A DNA stretch of 64,000 nt. It comes from Leuconostocaceae bacterium ESL0958 (GTDB taxonomy: Bacteria; Bacillota; Bacilli; Lactobacillales; Lactobacillaceae). The stretch covers positions 62,001 through 126,000 of the forward strand of contig JAQTHT010000002.1 of NCBI GenBank assembly GCA_029433265.1, given 5' to 3'. The notes beneath the pieces were generated by a model, which was given only the letters and a program-made list of their open reading frames with translations, searched no databases and was not told the DNA's origin. Positions within the stretch are counted from its first letter, which is position 1, and each line of letters opens with the position of its first letter. The translations under genes and the position numbers were made by a program. Below, piece after piece: positions 27,076 to 34,816 of the stretch.

Positions 27076-27984
27076 TTACTTGTCTTCTAAATCTTTTAAC
27101 GCCTGAAGGTCGGCCGGCAGAGAAGTCATCAGGTGCCGGTCCGTCTCCGCGAAGGGGTCGTAAAAAGTCATCTGATAGGCGTGGAGCGCCTGCCGCTGTA
27201 AGCCATGCCAGAGCGGTCCCCCGTACAAATCGTCCCCCACTAAAGGATAGCCGAGATGGGCAAAGTGCACCCGAATCTGATGGGTCCGCCCCGTGTGGAG
27301 CTGGACCCTGACCCGGGTCATTTCCTGTCCATCGTCTGCCTGATAGCGGCGTTCGACCCAGTACTCTGTCTTGGAGGGTTTGCCATCCGCCGTGACCGTC
27401 CGCTTGATAAAGTCCCCTGGTAAGCGGCCGATGGGCTCCTCAATCAGGCCATGGTCTTCTGGTAAAATCCCGGACACATAGGCCGTGTAAAATTTTTGCA
27501 CCGAATGTTCCTGCAACTGCTTGTCCAACACGGCGTGGGCAAAGCGGTGCTTGGCCAACAGGACTAGACCGGAAGTATCCCGATCTAGACGGGTAATGAC
27601 GTGCGGAACTAAGTCCTCCGCGCCTTCATCCAGCAAATGCCCTTTGACCTGGTTGACCAACGTATGTAAACGGTCGGCATGGCCGGGCACGGTCGTGACC
27701 CCATAGGGCTTGTCCACGGCCAAAAAATGTTCATCCTCATAGACGACATGAAGTGGCTGATAATCGGGTACGACCAAGTCGTTACTGGCCTCGATTGGCA
27801 TGACAATGGTTACCACGTCTTGGGGGTGCAAATAGTCTGACGTATAGACCGGCTGGTCATTAACCAGAATGGCGCCCCCATTGTGTTTCATTTGTGAGAA
27901 CATCCGGTGGGAAACGCCGTGGCTTTGCAAAAAGCCACGCACTTTACGATCCTCTGTTCCCTGATAGGTCCAAGAAAATTTCAT
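27076..27984 (-). CDS. RluD-family 23S rRNA/RNA pseudouridine synthase
   Basis: A 302-residue RluA/RluD-type enzyme. An S4-like N-terminal region (about 14-65) is followed by the synthase domain with the catalytic motif HVITRLDRDTSGLVLLAK (the Asp after Arg-Leu), FYTAYVSG, and the C-terminal LHTGRTHQIRVHFAHLGYPLVGDDLYGG. It isomerises uridine in large-subunit RNA. The exact target (several paralogues exist in most Firmicutes) cannot be told from sequence. Start ATG with AAGGATG upstream. It is 29 bases after nadK. Confidence 0.93.
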   Translation of the reverse strand: MKFSWTYQGTEDRKVRGFLQSHGVSHRMFSQMKHNGGAILVNDQPVYTSDYLHPQDVVTIVMPIEASNDLVVPDYQPLHVVYEDEHFLAVDKPYGVTTVPGHADRLHTLVNQVKGHLLDEGAEDLVPHVITRLDRDTSGLVLLAKHRFAHAVLDKQLQEHSVQKFYTAYVSGILPEDHGLIEEPIGRLPGDFIKRTVTADGKPSKTEYWVERRYQADDGQEMTRVRVQLHTGRTHQIRVHFAHLGYPLVGDDLYGGPLWHGLQRQALHAYQMTFYDPFAETDRHLMTSLPADLQALKDLEDK

Positions 27985-28013
27985 AACATCCTTTTTCTAC
28001 TAAGTGCTAGCGC

Positions 28014-28838
28014 TTAATCTGAAAAATCAGCGATAAAGGCCTGCTGGACACGGTGCCAAAAATCAAGATGACGGAAAGAAGCGAAGTGCACCTGTTGTTC
28101 GGAAACTTTGAATTCGATTCGTAACACATCTTTGGCTTCGATTTCCATTTGATCGCAGGTCAGTAAAAAGTCCTCTTGCTGAGGCCAGACCGTAATCACC
28201 TGCCCCTTAGGCACAATCAGTGGTGATCCTAGTGTCCGGAAGACCCGGTTGTTAATGGAGGCAATTTCTGACATCTGCAAGGCCTGGATGGACGGATGCA
28301 AAATTGCGCCACCATTAGCCTTGTTGTAGGCCGTGGATCCTGTGGGCGTGGCAATGGCCACGCCGTCGCCCCGAAAGCGTTCGAAATGCTGTTTCCCTAA
28401 GTAGACATCGGCCACCAATGTCCCGATGGGCTTTTTCACCGTCGCTTCGTTCAGGGCCTTATAAAGGGTCCGACTGCCATCCCGGCTCACAGTCGTCATT
28501 TCCAAAATCGGATAGGACACCCGCTGGCCTTGGTCAGCCAATAGCGAGGCCACCAGCTCATCAACTTCGGAACTGAGCCAATCCGTATAAAAGCCCAAGT
28601 GGCCGGTGTGCAGTCCGACAAAACGGCGCTGATCACAACCATCAATGTAATGGTGGAAAGCGCCCAGCAGGGTGCCATCCCCGCCAACCGAAATGACCAG
28701 TTCTGGATTTTGATCATCCATCACAAAACCATGATTCAGCAAAGCCGTCCGTAGTTCCGCCACAATAGCTAACGAACGCTTTTGATGATTGTGATATAAC
28801 GCAATGCGCATGCCTCTTTGCCCTTTTTCTTTATCCAT
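28014..28838 (-). CDS. nadK: NAD kinase
   Basis: Phosphorylates NAD to NADP using ATP. The family motifs are present: VISVGGDGTLLGAFHHY (GGDG), HTGHLGFYTDW, TPTGSTAYNKANGG and SPLIVPKG. 274 residues from the ATG at 28838. The ATG at 28811 (MRIALYHNH, where most homologues start) is an alternative with AAAGGG 9 bases upstream. It overlaps the alarmone synthetase gene by 8 bases if the longer form is used, a common Firmicutes pairing. Confidence 0.96.
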   Translation of the reverse strand: MDKEKGQRGMRIALYHNHQKRSLAIVAELRTALLNHGFVMDDQNPELVISVGGDGTLLGAFHHYIDGCDQRRFVGLHTGHLGFYTDWLSSEVDELVASLLADQGQRVSYPILEMTTVSRDGSRTLYKALNEATVKKPIGTLVADVYLGKQHFERFRGDGVAIATPTGSTAYNKANGGAILHPSIQALQMSEIASINNRVFRTLGSPLIVPKGQVITVWPQQEDFLLTCDQMEIEAKDVLRIEFKVSEQQVHFASFRHLDFWHRVQQAFIADFSD

Positions 28839-29409
28839 GACTTTTCATTTCCGATAGTTCCTGCTCCAACGCAAAGGTTTGCTCTGAAATATCGGTTAGT
28901 TGCTGCTGCAAGGCTTCGGATAACCCGTCACTGTGCTTGTAGCGCAAGTCCTGATCAATTGTGGCCCAAAAATTCATGGCCAAAGTCCGAATCTGAATTT
29001 CGGCCAACACTTTTTGTTCCCCAGAGTACAACTGGACGGGGTATTCAATCACCATGTGGTAGGACCGATAGCCAGAGGGCTTAGCGTTCATCACATAGTC
29101 CCGCTCTTCAATAATGGTAAAATCCGTCCGCTGCCGGAGGGCCTCGACGACCGTATAAATATCATCAATATACTTCGTCATCACCCGCAGACCGGCAATG
29201 TCCTGCAAATCGAGGGCCAAGCGGTCTTCATGTAGGTGGCGGCGAACAATTTTTTCTTCAATGGAGGCCCTGGTCTTAACCCGCCCGGTGACAAATTCGA
29301 CCGGCGAGGACTGGCCGTTTTGCTGATACTGCACCCGGAGGTAGCGTAATTTCACTTTGAGCTCATCCACTGTTTGGCTGTAGGGCTCAAAAAAACGATT
29401 CCAATCCAT
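28831..29409 (-). CDS. relQ: Small alarmone synthetase (RelQ/YjbM-type)
   Basis: A 192-residue single-domain (p)ppGpp synthetase. Motifs: FVTGRVKTRASIEEKIVRR, LDLQDIAGLRVMTKYIDDIY, NAKPSGYRSYHMVIEYP and VLAEIQIRTLAMNFWATIDQDLRYK. It lacks the HD hydrolase and C-terminal regulatory domains of long RelA. The C-terminal helix (LQQQLTDISEQTFALEQELS) fits tetramer formation. The chosen start is the ATG at 29409, with AAGGAG 6 bases upstream; a TTG at 29433 is less likely. First gene of the relQ-nadK-rluD-mgtE cluster, with an extended -10 (TGTTAAAAT) just upstream. Confidence 0.94.
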   Translation of the reverse strand: MDWNRFFEPYSQTVDELKVKLRYLRVQYQQNGQSSPVEFVTGRVKTRASIEEKIVRRHLHEDRLALDLQDIAGLRVMTKYIDDIYTVVEALRQRTDFTIIEERDYVMNAKPSGYRSYHMVIEYPVQLYSGEQKVLAEIQIRTLAMNFWATIDQDLRYKHSDGLSEALQQQLTDISEQTFALEQELSEMKSHG

Positions 29410-29553
29410 CGGGGTCTCCTTCCGTTTATTCAAGCAACGATAACATTCATTTTAACATAAAATTGACCGGCAGCTGACCGCACAAAAAAACAGCCTGTCG
29501 AAGCCGATTCTGCCACTGTTGGCAAAAGTTCGTGCAAGCTGTTTTGACTTTGA

Positions 29554-30516
29554 TTACTTTGCAAGGGAAGCGGCGCCGATGACCCCCGCATCGTTACCCA
29601 ATTCGGCCAACTTGACCTTAGTAGAGGTACGGACCGTTGGGAAGGCAAAAATTTGCCAATTCTTTTCTACCCGTGAACGCAAGAATTCACCGGCAGCAGC
29701 CACACCCCCACCAATGACGATGGCAGATGGGTTCAAGATGTTCGAAATAGCGGCAGCGGCGAAGCCCAAGTAATAGGCCAACTTGTCCACCGTTTCGTTG
29801 GCCAAGTAGTCCCCTTCCTTCGCCAAGTCGAAGATAATCTTGGAGGTCACTTCGTCTCCGTCGTTAATCATCTTCTTCAACTTAGAGTCGCCTACGTACT
29901 GTTCCGCAAAATCTTGTGCCAAGTGCACAACACCCGTTGCAGAAGCGTACTGTTCCAAGCAACCGTTATTGCCACAAGTACATTCGTAACCATTTGGTTC
30001 GACGATGATGTGGCCAACCTCACCGCCGGCACCAGCCACACCGTGAATCAACTGACCATTGGCAACTAAGCCACCGCCAACGCCAGTGCCCAGGGTAATG
30101 AAGGACACATCGTCATCGTTGTTACCAGCACCCTTCCAGGCTTCGCCCAGCGCAGCCACATTGGCATCGTTATCGATGGTCAATGGGAAGCCAGTACCGT
30201 CTTCGATGGGGCCCTTCACGTCCTGTTCGTTGGCCCAGCCGAGGTTATAGCCACCCTTGACAGCACCAGCCACGCGGTCGACCGTACCTGGCGTACCCAT
30301 GCCGATTCCAATAATCCGCTCCCGGCTCAGCTGGTAGATATTGAGATGATGGTTAATGGAATCGATGATATCCGGCACGATGTGCTTGCCATCTTCCAAA
30401 ATGTTGGTCTGAATGGACCACTTTTGTTGGACTTCCCCTTTGTCGGTCAAAATCGCAAACTTAATCGTAGTGCCACCCAAGTCAACGCCAATTAATTTAT
30501 CTTTTGCCATAATCAT
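29554..30516 (-). CDS. glk: ROK-family glucokinase
   Basis: 320 residues from the ATG at 30516 (318 from the ATG at 30510). Phosphorylates glucose to glucose-6-phosphate. Seen: the N-terminal phosphate-binding IGVDLGGTTIKFAI, FPLTIDNDANVAALGE, TLGTGVGGGLV and the ROK zinc site EPNGYECTCGNNGCLEQYAS (C-x-C-x4-C). Preceded by yqgQ as in Bacillus. The promoter is overlapped by a cre site, and the start codon is separated from a strong AGGAGG by a 7-bp hairpin and a short leader reading frame, both listed separately. Confidence 0.96.
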   Translation of the reverse strand: MIMAKDKLIGVDLGGTTIKFAILTDKGEVQQKWSIQTNILEDGKHIVPDIIDSINHHLNIYQLSRERIIGIGMGTPGTVDRVAGAVKGGYNLGWANEQDVKGPIEDGTGFPLTIDNDANVAALGEAWKGAGNNDDDVSFITLGTGVGGGLVANGQLIHGVAGAGGEVGHIIVEPNGYECTCGNNGCLEQYASATGVVHLAQDFAEQYVGDSKLKKMINDGDEVTSKIIFDLAKEGDYLANETVDKLAYYLGFAAAAISNILNPSAIVIGGGVAAAGEFLRSRVEKNWQIFAFPTVRTSTKVKLAELGNDAGVIGAASLAK

Positions 30517-30559
30517 GATCTTGGTTCTGCCGGCCAGGGCAAAACAGAACCATCCTCCT
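30497..30559 (-). promoter_or_regulatory. Glucokinase leader: SD, hairpin and 18-codon overlapping frame
   Basis: Minus strand: AGGAGG (30554-30559) lies 37 bases before the glk ATG at 30516. Between them GGTTCTG (30545-30551) and CAGAACC (30523-30529) form a perfect 7-bp stem. Folding leaves AGGAGG about 8 bases from the ATG. An 18-codon frame (30497-30553, MVLFCPGRQN start) also begins here, with AAGGA upstream, and ends out of frame inside glk. Either hairpin bridging or coupled translation is possible. Confidence 0.55.
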
Positions 30560-30581
30560 GTCCTTTATTCTTACAATTCTT

Positions 30582-30610
30582 ATTTTAACGAGCGCTGCCT
30601 TTTTTTGCAA
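30582..30610 (-). promoter_or_regulatory. Promoter of glk
   Basis: Minus strand: TTGCAA (30605-30610), 17 bases, TAAAAT (30582-30587). The -35 lies inside the cre site. Confidence 0.7.
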
Positions 30611-30619
30611 GCGTTTACA
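30606..30619. promoter_or_regulatory. cre site (CcpA operator)
   Basis: TGTAAACGCTTGCA on the minus strand matches the cre consensus TGWAARCGYTWNCW at every position and overlaps the glk -35. Placement predicts CcpA repression of glk. Confidence 0.8.
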
Positions 30620-30633
30620 AAAAAGAGTAGGCC

Positions 30634-30849
30634 CTACCTTGCCAGTCTTGCTTCGCGTTTGGCTTCTTCCTGCTGCTCCCGGGCTAGCACAATTTTCATA
30701 CGCCGATAATCCTTGTCAGATAGGACTTGGGCCTGGTAAAGATGGTCCACTTCCATGGCCGCAAATTCAATGTCCCACAGTCTTTTGCCTAAGTGGATAT
30801 AGACTTGATAGGTCTTCAAATATTGTAAGACGTCATAAAAATTTTTCAT
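30634..30849 (-). CDS. yqgQ: YqgQ-family (DUF910) small protein
   Basis: About 71 residues from the ATG at 30849 (MKNFYDVLQYLKTY), with AAAGGGAG upstream. The core YLKTYQVYIHLGKRLWDIEFAAMEVDHLYQAQVL and a basic, Arg/Glu-rich helical end are characteristic of YqgQ. Function is unknown; the family forms a three-helix bundle and is almost always next to ROK glucokinase. A TATAAT box at 30900-30905 probably belongs to its promoter. Confidence 0.85.
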   Translation of the reverse strand: MKNFYDVLQYLKTYQVYIHLGKRLWDIEFAAMEVDHLYQAQVLSDKDYRRMKIVLAREQQEEAKREARLAR

Positions 30850-30946
30850 CCGACTCCCTTTCCTATCTGCCAAAGGTTTCCTGCATTGGATTATCTGCCA
30901 TTATACGCCGGCCCTGCCAATAAAAAAAGCGGGGAGCGGTTAAAAA

Positions 30947-33900
30947 TCAGTCTGTTTCCTGCTGACAAGTAACTACCAACGTGGCCGCCAGTAGCACTAG
31001 CCGTGCCTCCTGTACCTGATAGTCAGGATACTGATCTTGTAAGGCCTGCCGATAGAGATTGACCTGTCCCCGGTAGCGGCTCTTGATTGCAGCCAATGCT
31101 GCCTGTGCTTTGCGCCCACCGCCTTTTGGCAGATAGTCCGTTTTGTAATCAAAGAGCGTAATCGTCTTCGCTGCTCGGTCAATAAAGTAGCCATCGATAA
31201 TCCCGTGAATCAGGATGGGCGTCTCATCATCGAGGTCAGTGTAGACCTGCTTAGCCGGCATTAGCATGGCAAAGGGGGCTTCCCGGAACAGGGTCGCTTG
31301 ATGGCTGGCGATGGTGGCCGCAAAGTCAGTCCGCAAAAAGGCCAGCACTTGGTCCAGCTTGACTTCTGCCGCAACGGCTTCGTCTACCTTCCCGGCCGCC
31401 ACTAGCTCTGCTAGTGCCGCTTTCAGACTGGCCTCAGTTGATTCTTGCCCAAAGTCAACAAACTGTAATAGGAGATGGGTTGCGGAACCAACGGCCGTTG
31501 CCGACACCTGCTTGGGCTGATTGGCCATCAAATCAGGCAGCGGCAAGTCAGTACTCGTCAAGGCGTAGGCCTGAGCGGCCGGTAGCTGTACCTGTTCAGG
31601 TAGTTGCGTCGGCTGTTGGCTTGCATCCCCCTCGGCCTGATTGGCATCGAACTGTCGGTTAAAGTGGCCCTGCTCATCCACCGTTAGTGCGGCCATTTGC
31701 CCTTCATCGGGGTCCTCAAAGAGACGCTTGATTTCGGACACGGACTGGTAAGCGGCCGTTCGCGTCGCCTGTTCGTGGGGATAACGGTAAGCCAACTGTT
31801 TTTGCAAAGCGGCCCAATCAATGGCTGTCTGGTCTGCTTCCAGCGGCTGCTTGGCTGCTGTTTGGACCGGCTTTTCTCTGGCCAAGGCCGCTAGCTTTTC
31901 TTCCGCCACAATCTGGACTGTTACTTGCCCGTTTTGGGGCGTTTCTGCACTGGGGTCCGCCCGATCTAGGCTTTCTTCTCCCAATAGTGCTTCGTCCAGT
32001 GCGGGCCAGTGCAGGCGGGCAAAGGCTTGCAGGGTCCAATCCAAATAGGAATTGACCCCCAGTCGTTGTGCCACCGGCAGAAACTGTCCGGAAGTTCTCG
32101 CGGCCGTTTGGTAGACCCGTTCCGCGTTCGTCAGCTGCTCCCCAGTCAACGGGTCGATTTGCCCCAACAAATAGAGCTGCTGCTCGGCTCGGGTCAGGGC
32201 CACGTAGTACAAGCGCATTTCTTCGGACCAGGCCTGCTTTTTAATGGCTTCCTGTACCACAAACTTGGATAGTGTTGGTATGTTCACCTGGGCATTCGGT
32301 TCGCGATAGTCCAGCCCCAAGCCCGCTTCACGATGAATCAGCAGCGAACCATGTTGGTCCTGTTGATTAAAGGCTTTGTCTAAATCAGGCAGAATCACGA
32401 TGGGAAATTCCAGCCCCTTCGATTTATGAATGGTCATCAGCGAAATGGCCTCTGCCGCACTATCCTGGGCCACTTCGCCCACATCCGTTGCGCCTTCCTG
32501 TAGGGCAACCACATAGCGGATGAAAGCATAGAGGCCTGCCTGCCCCTTTTCTTGAAAGGCGGCTGCCTTTTGATAGAGCGCATGCAAGTTGGACTGCCGT
32601 TGAAGACCACCGGGTAGCCCGGCCACATAATTCAACCAGTCAGTATCTTGGTAAATTTGCCAAATCAGGCCGACCAAATCATTTTGCTGGGCCAGTAACC
32701 GCCAGCCCTGCAAATGCGCTAAGAACTTTTGCGCTTTTTCGTTGCCAGCAGCGGCATAGCGTTGAAAGGCAGTCCAGAAATCATGTTGCTGGTCAGCCAA
32801 GCGGATCGCAGCTAATTCATTTTCATCCAAGCCGACCATCGGCGAGCGCAGGACTGCAGCCAGCGGGATATCCCGATGGGGATTATCAATCACCCGCAGT
32901 AAGTCCAACATCAAATAAACTTCGAGCACCTGGTAGTAATTACCGACGCTGTCGGATTGGATGGGAATCTGTGCCTCGTGGGCGAGCCGCAGGAGGTCAG
33001 GGTAACCACCCTTGCCCCGGGTCAAAATGGCAATGTCCGAAAAACGGACGGGTCGGTTGGTCCCTAACTGCCGATCATAAACCGTCCCTTCAGCCATGAT
33101 GGTTTTGATCTTCGCCAGTAAGTAACGGTTGGCTTTTTCCCGTTTATCAGGCGCCTGATCTGGTCCATCTTCACTGTCATCCGCATTGGCTGCCCCAGCC
33201 GATTGCTTGCGCGCAATTTCTAACAAATCCAGCTGCACAACTGGTTGCACGATGGCGGGATAAGGGGCCTTGGCCACCAATTTGGCTGAACCGGCGTAGG
33301 CAACATCCCCCAGTTCCTGGTCCATCAACTGGGTAAAGAGCTGGTTAATGACCGTCGTTACGTTATTTTCGGACCGGAAATTATCGGCGAGTTCAATCAG
33401 CTCATCGTCATTGCTGGCCTCTTGGAAGCGACGGTACTTAGCTGCAAAGAGCTGGGGGGCCGCCTGGCGGAAGCCATAAATCGACTGTTTGATGTCGCCG
33501 ACCATGTAGAAATTATCCCCGGTCGTCAAATCCTGCAAAAAGGCTTCTTGCAGACGGTTTACGTCCTGATACTCATCGACCATGACTTCGCTAAACTGCG
33601 CCTGCACTAACTGTTGCACTTGATCGTGCTTTAAAATTTGCCGGGCAAAAAAGACCAAATCGGAAAAGTGCAAGATGTTATCAGCTCGCTTCTGTTCGGC
33701 CAGTGCAGCCAGGTAGTCCTCTGTCACAGTGACAAGCGCCGTCAACACTGCTGCGCCCCGCTGGTTAACATCCTGCCACTGGGCTTCCGTCAAACGGAAA
33801 AAGCGTTGGATGACTTGCTGTAAGGGCGCTTTTTGGTTGGCAAAATAGCGGTCCTTAAAGGTCAAAAAATGTTCCAGCTGTTCCGCTTGGGCTTGTAAGT

Positions 33901-34816
33901 CCCCCGTTTCGTCTGCTGCTATTTTTTTAGCACTTGGACGGGCCGGAAATTTACTACTAAAGGACTGCTGGAAGGCCTGGCGGAGGTCGTCGTAGTCCGT
34001 TGGCATAGATAGTAACCGATCAATTTGCTGCAAGTAGTCCCGTCGTTCCGCTAGTGCAGCCGCCGCCTTGGCGAGTAGAGACTGGTCATGATCTTCATAG
34101 GCCATTGCCCGTTCTGCATCTGCCAATGCTTCTTGGATTAGCGGCCGGACCTGTTCTGCCAGATAACCTTGGTAACGGGCTTGTTCTTGCAGTGGTTGCT
34201 GGCTGTCCTGGTCCAAAAGCGACTGGAGCCAGTGGTCTTCCTCAGGTCGGGCCAGCGCAAAATTGGCTAATTTGAGCACAATCTCTTGCAGGGGCCCATC
34301 GGCACTGGGTTTGGCAAAGTTATGCACGGCTGTCATCAGCGCCTCGTGGTGGGGGTGATCCACTGCATACAGTTCCTGGAAGAGGTCGTCCAGCACCTGA
34401 TTTTGCAGCAAGGCCACCTCAGCACTATCCGCCACCAGCCGAAAAGCTGGATCAAGATCAATTAAATAGTAATAACGCTCAATCAAAGAAAGAGCAAAGG
34501 AATCGATGGTCGTCACATTGGCCGTCGGCAAAATAGTCAACTGTTCCTGTACAAAGGCCCGTGTCTTGGCATCATCGGCCTGGGCCAGTTCCTTTTGCAG
34601 GGCTTCTTCCAGTTTTCTTTTCATGGAATCAGCTGCCGCCCGCGTAAAGGTCACGATTAAAAACTGATCGACCGATTGGCGCTGATCCATGATTTTACGA
34701 ATGAGGCGCTCAATCAAGACCGTGGTTTTACCAGAACCGGCGGAGGCGGAAACGAGAATATTGTGGCCGTGCTGATCAATAGCGGACTGCTGGTGCTCGG
34801 TATAACTAGTTGGCAT
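30947..34816 (-). CDS. rexA: ATP-dependent helicase/nuclease subunit A (AddA/RexA)
   Basis: A 1289-residue UvrD-like helicase with a C-terminal nuclease. Walker A ASAGSGKTTVLIERLIRK (about 22), Walker B VMVDEYQDVNRLQ (about 410), VGDIKQSIYGFRQA, MTIHKSKGLEFPIV and YVALTRAEQQLYLLG are helicase motifs. The nuclease end has HGIIDGYFID and TLFDYKTDYLPKGGG. With RexB it unwinds and resects double-strand breaks until a Chi sequence and loads RecA, replacing RecBCD. It overlaps rexB by 11 bases. Start ATG with AAGGGA upstream. Confidence 0.96.
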   Translation of the reverse strand: MPTSYTEHQQSAIDQHGHNILVSASAGSGKTTVLIERLIRKIMDQRQSVDQFLIVTFTRAAADSMKRKLEEALQKELAQADDAKTRAFVQEQLTILPTANVTTIDSFALSLIERYYYLIDLDPAFRLVADSAEVALLQNQVLDDLFQELYAVDHPHHEALMTAVHNFAKPSADGPLQEIVLKLANFALARPEEDHWLQSLLDQDSQQPLQEQARYQGYLAEQVRPLIQEALADAERAMAYEDHDQSLLAKAAAALAERRDYLQQIDRLLSMPTDYDDLRQAFQQSFSSKFPARPSAKKIAADETGDLQAQAEQLEHFLTFKDRYFANQKAPLQQVIQRFFRLTEAQWQDVNQRGAAVLTALVTVTEDYLAALAEQKRADNILHFSDLVFFARQILKHDQVQQLVQAQFSEVMVDEYQDVNRLQEAFLQDLTTGDNFYMVGDIKQSIYGFRQAAPQLFAAKYRRFQEASNDDELIELADNFRSENNVTTVINQLFTQLMDQELGDVAYAGSAKLVAKAPYPAIVQPVVQLDLLEIARKQSAGAANADDSEDGPDQAPDKREKANRYLLAKIKTIMAEGTVYDRQLGTNRPVRFSDIAILTRGKGGYPDLLRLAHEAQIPIQSDSVGNYYQVLEVYLMLDLLRVIDNPHRDIPLAAVLRSPMVGLDENELAAIRLADQQHDFWTAFQRYAAAGNEKAQKFLAHLQGWRLLAQQNDLVGLIWQIYQDTDWLNYVAGLPGGLQRQSNLHALYQKAAAFQEKGQAGLYAFIRYVVALQEGATDVGEVAQDSAAEAISLMTIHKSKGLEFPIVILPDLDKAFNQQDQHGSLLIHREAGLGLDYREPNAQVNIPTLSKFVVQEAIKKQAWSEEMRLYYVALTRAEQQLYLLGQIDPLTGEQLTNAERVYQTAARTSGQFLPVAQRLGVNSYLDWTLQAFARLHWPALDEALLGEESLDRADPSAETPQNGQVTVQIVAEEKLAALAREKPVQTAAKQPLEADQTAIDWAALQKQLAYRYPHEQATRTAAYQSVSEIKRLFEDPDEGQMAALTVDEQGHFNRQFDANQAEGDASQQPTQLPEQVQLPAAQAYALTSTDLPLPDLMANQPKQVSATAVGSATHLLLQFVDFGQESTEASLKAALAELVAAGKVDEAVAAEVKLDQVLAFLRTDFAATIASHQATLFREAPFAMLMPAKQVYTDLDDETPILIHGIIDGYFIDRAAKTITLFDYKTDYLPKGGGRKAQAALAAIKSRYRGQVNLYRQALQDQYPDYQVQEARLVLLAATLVVTCQQETD

